Source of the DNA: Chara braunii
Taxonomy: Eukaryota > Streptophyta > Charophyceae > Charales > Characeae
Direction: 5' to 3'
DNA: 20,890 nt
Assembly: GCA_003427395.1 (NCBI GenBank)
Contig: BFEA01000657.1
Location: forward strand, 88,895-109,784
Positions within the stretch are counted from its first letter, which is position 1. Each line of letters starts with the position of its first letter. The translations under genes were made by a program, and so were the position numbers. A model generated the notes under the pieces. It was given only the letters and a program-made list of their open reading frames with translations. It was not told where the DNA came from and made no database searches. This document shows positions 18,040 to 20,890 of the stretch, in pieces.

Positions 18040-18150
18040 CGAATATCTTGCTGCCATGTGGCAGCTCTCTCTCTCTCTCACACAAATATATATGAATAAC
18101 TCGCTGCCACGGGGCAGCTTTCTCTCTGTCTGTCTCTCTCTCTTTCTCTC
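17934..18150. repeat. Compound minisatellite, three copies, palindromic core
   Basis: The unit is AACGAATATCTCGCTGCC, ATATGGCAG, then CT repeats, then CA repeats. Copy 1 has the perfect 14-bp palindrome CTGCCATATGGCAG (17947-17960) followed by CT and CA tracts to about 18038. Copy 2 (from about 18038) has CTGCCATGTGGCAG and shorter tracts. Copy 3 (about 18092-18117) has CTGCCACGGGGCAG followed by CT and CTGT repeats. The order of the parts is the same in each copy. Confidence 0.85.
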
Positions 18151-18174
18151 CCTCTTCCTTTTTTTATGCATCTA

Positions 18175-18600
18175 AGTCGGGCGAGTATAGTATCCCTATC
18201 GTGAGGACCGAGATAAGAGGTACGGGAAATAGAGAAGAGCGAAGGAAGGTGAGCTTATGAATGGGAAAGTGGTGCACGGGGAACAGCAACGGGATGGACA
18301 ACATAATGGGAGGAAGGAGAAAGGGAGGAGGAAGGGAAGTGGAAGTGGCGGGAAGGAAAACGGAGAAGAGGATGAAGTAGAAAGAGAGGTCATAGAAAGA
18401 TAGGTGGGCCGCTGAAAGCGCGAGAACAGGCTGCATGGAGGGATATGGGAAAGTGAGAAGGGAGGCTCAGTGGGCGGGCGATGAGAAGAAGGAATAAAAG
18501 TGGTATGAAGAATGTTTGAGGAGGGAGGAGAAATGCAGGGTGAAGGGAAGGGGAGAGGCGGAAACTTAGGGTGACGACGCAGGGTCGGTGGCAGGAAGGA
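18175..18600. other. Purine-rich spacer, no gene recognised
   Basis: The plus strand is strongly enriched in A and G over about 400 bp (GGAAGG, GAGAAG and GGGAAG mixtures) without a regular period. Minus-strand frames here are low-complexity Ser, Pro and Leu and are not credible genes. Confidence 0.5.
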
Positions 18601-18824
18601 AGGTGCTTCCCTACATGGGGAACTTTTTTTTTTTTGCTTTTCTTTTTATTTTCCCCCCCTTCAGAGAGAGAAGAAAACATCTCAAATGACTGCTATACAT
18701 GGCTGTGTGCACATTCTCTGCCATATAACCACCAGCAATACCATGCAAGGCAAGGAGATTATTGAAAAACAGAACAGCGAGTGAGGCTCATGTGTACAGC
18801 TGAAGGAGGACTCTAGGTAAACAT

Positions 18825-19016
18825 TTACATCTTGCTGTGGACTCTTAATCGCTCACCAGGCAACTGGCCTCCACATAAGTGGCAATCAGACATCCGTAGA
18901 AAATTATCTATAAAGACACTCAGGAAAACCGCTAGAGTAGTTGTAGCAAGTGTGGCTCCATAAGTGGGTTGACTTGTTTTTTCCTCCAGTGAACACCAAC
19001 ACCCCAATCTACTCAC
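18825..19016 (-). other. Weak candidate exon on the minus strand
   Basis: The minus strand reads EEKTSQPTYGATLATTTLAV, a hydrophobic stretch FLSVFIDNFL, then SDCHLCGGQLPGERLRVHSKM and a stop. The balanced composition, one membrane-like segment and a CxxC look more like coding sequence than the surrounding DNA. A possible splice donor (GTGAGC) lies after QLPG. There is no ATG start and no convincing acceptor, and I recognise no family. Confidence 0.2.
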
Positions 19017-19219
19017 CCAGTACCTTCCACCACCTTCTGTTGCATCATGGTAATTACCGTTCTTCCCCTGTAGAATGTATGGTCATTATGCATGAGCTAC
19101 CTAAAACCTGCAAACTATGTAACCCCACTTCTCCCTTTATCCACCACCACCCATTTTGACTATATCTCACCGGTACTTGTAGAAATAACTGATCTTCAGG
19201 ATCGGATATAGCAGCAGTG

Positions 19220-19227
19220 TTAACAGT
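19220..19227. repeat. Left 8-bp target duplication TTAACAGT
   Basis: Matches TTACCAGT at 19742-19749 at seven of eight bases and abuts the inverted terminus CTATGTT at 19228. Confidence 0.55.
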
Positions 19228-19741
19228 CTATGTTGCACACCCGGTCATGACTGGGNCCGAAAATTCGGCCGAATAGGCCGAGATCGGCCGAAATCAGCCA
19301 CAGCCGACCAACCGTGAAATGGGCAGATTAAAAAAAAAAAAAATAATGGGCAAAAACAAAAACAAAAAATATAGGGTTGTAGGATTTTTTGCGCTCTATA
19401 AACTTGTATTTTTATTTTTATTTTTTGACTAGTTGTTTTATTTAAAAAAAAAATAAAAAATGAAAATCCCTGACACAAAAGTTATTTATCTTTTTCGCGC
19501 CCCACCCCCCCCCACACCCATGTTTAGGGGCGCCCCGTTTTTTATTTTTTTTATGGTCTGCGATGAGAAGGGGGAACCCCCCCCGACTCGAAACCCGCCC
19601 CCTGACTCCCAAACCCCCTCCCCGACTGGCCTCGGCCGCGGTCGAAAGTTCTCGGCCGGAGCGGCTGTGGCCGGGGGGGTCCGGCCACGGCCGGCAGCCA
19701 CGGCCATGCCCGAACTCGGCCGCGGCCAAGGGGGAACATAG
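19228..19741. mobile_element. Putative non-autonomous hAT-like element, 514 bp
   Basis: The ends are short inverted repeats, CTATGTT (19228-19234) and AACATAG (19735-19741), flanked by 8-bp near-identical direct repeats. Both subterminal regions are crowded with GGCCG and CGGCC motifs (19259-19315 and 19618-19735), as hAT elements often carry repeated transposase-binding motifs near their ends. The middle is AT-rich with A and T runs and has no transposase frame. An N at 19256 marks an unresolved base or gap in the left end. An 8-bp duplication fits the hAT superfamily; the short terminal repeat keeps the call tentative. Confidence 0.5.
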
Positions 19742-19749
19742 TTACCAGT
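19742..19749. repeat. Right 8-bp target duplication TTACCAGT
   Basis: Right-hand partner of 19220-19227; one mismatch. Confidence 0.55.
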
Positions 19750-20227
19750 AGCTGCTACAATCTTTGGTAAGCAAGTTTCTGCTGTAACCTTATCAACAAC
19801 CTACAAATTATTCAATAGTTCTGTAACCTATAGAAGGGCAGTTGGGTCCACGCGACAGTTGATTACAAGCATCTACGGACTAAGTGGAGGCGTTGAAGAC
19901 CTGTAGTAGTCCCTTGGGTGCACCTGTTACTCCGTGGGAGAGGTTCCTTTTGCATGCTTTCTTCAGCAGAGACCTTAAGATTGCAAGAATCTACTGCCAG
20001 AAAGACAAAGTTTTGGTACAAGGTGAAACCTCAACTGTTGTAATTCCTTGGTCCCCAGGGTGTAAGTGCCTACACATGGAGGGGATCGCCCAAGTCCCCC
20101 TTTTTTTTCTTTTTCTTTTTTTGTTCCTTTTTTTGTTCCGTCGTGTTGATAGGGATGATGACAATGTTGCTGGCTCACTGAAAACGTATCTTACCTCATC
20201 CTCTTTCTTTTTCATCATGCATGTATG

Positions 20228-20230
<3 letters not shown>
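19750..20230. other. Spacer with T-rich tract, no gene supported
   Basis: A plus-strand open frame crosses this region and then runs into the GA repeat, which lengthens it artificially. A T-rich tract lies at 20100-20138. A splice-acceptor-like TTTCTTCAG ends at 19966, but no exon pair can be argued. Confidence 0.4.

Positions 20231-20284
<54 letters not shown>
20231..20284. repeat. (GA)n microsatellite
   Basis: About 54 bp of uninterrupted AG repeat. Confidence 0.95.
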
Positions 20285-20287
<3 letters not shown>

Positions 20288-20791
20288 AAACCACCACTAC
20301 CCCTTACATCGAAAAAAATGTGCAGAAAACGCACGTTATACTGTAAGGGACAGCCCAGCCTCGGTGCAGTTGTGGAGGGATAAGGGTGGACGGACCGGTG
20401 GTGGCACGATGTCATCACACACTGTACGCTGGCAGCGCACTGCGCAACAGTCTGCCCCGCTGCTGACGGAGTTCTTTGTGTTTTTACTTTTCTTAGAGTA
20501 GTCGAGTTGTCTCATCGATCTTTCAGCAGTAATGATGGGAAGTGTGGCTTCCGCACGACTCTTTCAGAGTTAGGGCAAATGTTTACGTGATGCATTGGTT
20601 ATTAATACTAGTTAGGCCCACCGTTCATTTGCGCATTGTTGTTTGAAGGAAGTTCGCTAAGTTTTACAATGGGAAGGTCTTCTTAAACGATTGGGAGAGA
20701 GCAAGGCAATCACAAAGAAATGTTCATTTTTAAAAAGTGATTAGGCTCCACATTCAGTTAAGCAATGTACTTGGAGGGATGTCTAACCACC

Positions 20792-20795
<4 letters not shown>
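20285..20795. other. Spacer, nothing recognised
   Basis: About 510 bp of ordinary composition between two GA microsatellites. No coding frame beyond the extension of the repeat-driven frame, and no RNA gene or element end recognised. Confidence 0.5.

Positions 20796-20871
<76 letters not shown>
20796..20871. repeat. (GA)n microsatellite
   Basis: About 75 bp of uninterrupted GA repeat close to the window end. Confidence 0.95.
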
Positions 20872-20872
<1 letters not shown>

Positions 20873-20890
20873 TTGTAGAGGTGGTCATGC

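Noticed and set aside
19884-20501. Plus-strand 205-codon frame
   Set aside because: Extended by a T-rich Phe/Leu stretch and the GA repeat; the unique part is short and shows no family motif.

Overview
The window looks like nuclear DNA of a eukaryote, most probably a streptophyte alga such as Chara braunii. That assignment is an inference. It rests on long CT/GA/CA microsatellites, single-N gaps, satellite DNA, a decayed Ty3/gypsy retroelement whose protein style I associate with Chara, and the absence of any compact host gene. I could not run a search to confirm it.

Layout. Positions 1 to about 1930 are a satellite-like tandem array with monomers of about 57, 80 and 93 bp. A long CT microsatellite follows (2013-2146). 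Then come about 2.8 kb without a recognisable gene (2167-5026). From 5027 to 8596 there are four plus-strand open frames (copies A to D) that are divergent paralogues of one unrecognised protein of about 250 residues. Each has the same order of four sequence blocks. A, C and D carry stops or frameshifts; B is intact. From 9018 to 15592 lies the coding core of a Ty3/gypsy retroelement: a charged ORF, Gag with a damaged zinc knuckle, an aspartic protease, reverse transcriptase with an intact YIDD motif, RNase H, and an integrase split by small indels and stops. The array and the element are on the same strand and closely packed, so the array may be an accessory block of a large retroelement. I found no LTR pair by eye, so its ends are unknown.

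The stretch 15593-16500 has a TATA-like site and an ORF broken by a laboratory artefact. A 38-bp back-to-back pair of Tn5/Nextera mosaic ends lies between two identical 59-bp copies of the local sequence. Removing one copy plus the adapter restores one open frame.

From 16500 to the end the DNA is mainly low complexity: poly-C, CA, GA and CT tracts, a triplet-like CTC tract, a compound minisatellite with a palindromic core, and purine-rich DNA. At 19228-19741 there is a likely non-autonomous hAT-type element with a near-perfect 8-bp target duplication. No convincing host gene was found; one weak minus-strand exon candidate lies at 18825-19016.
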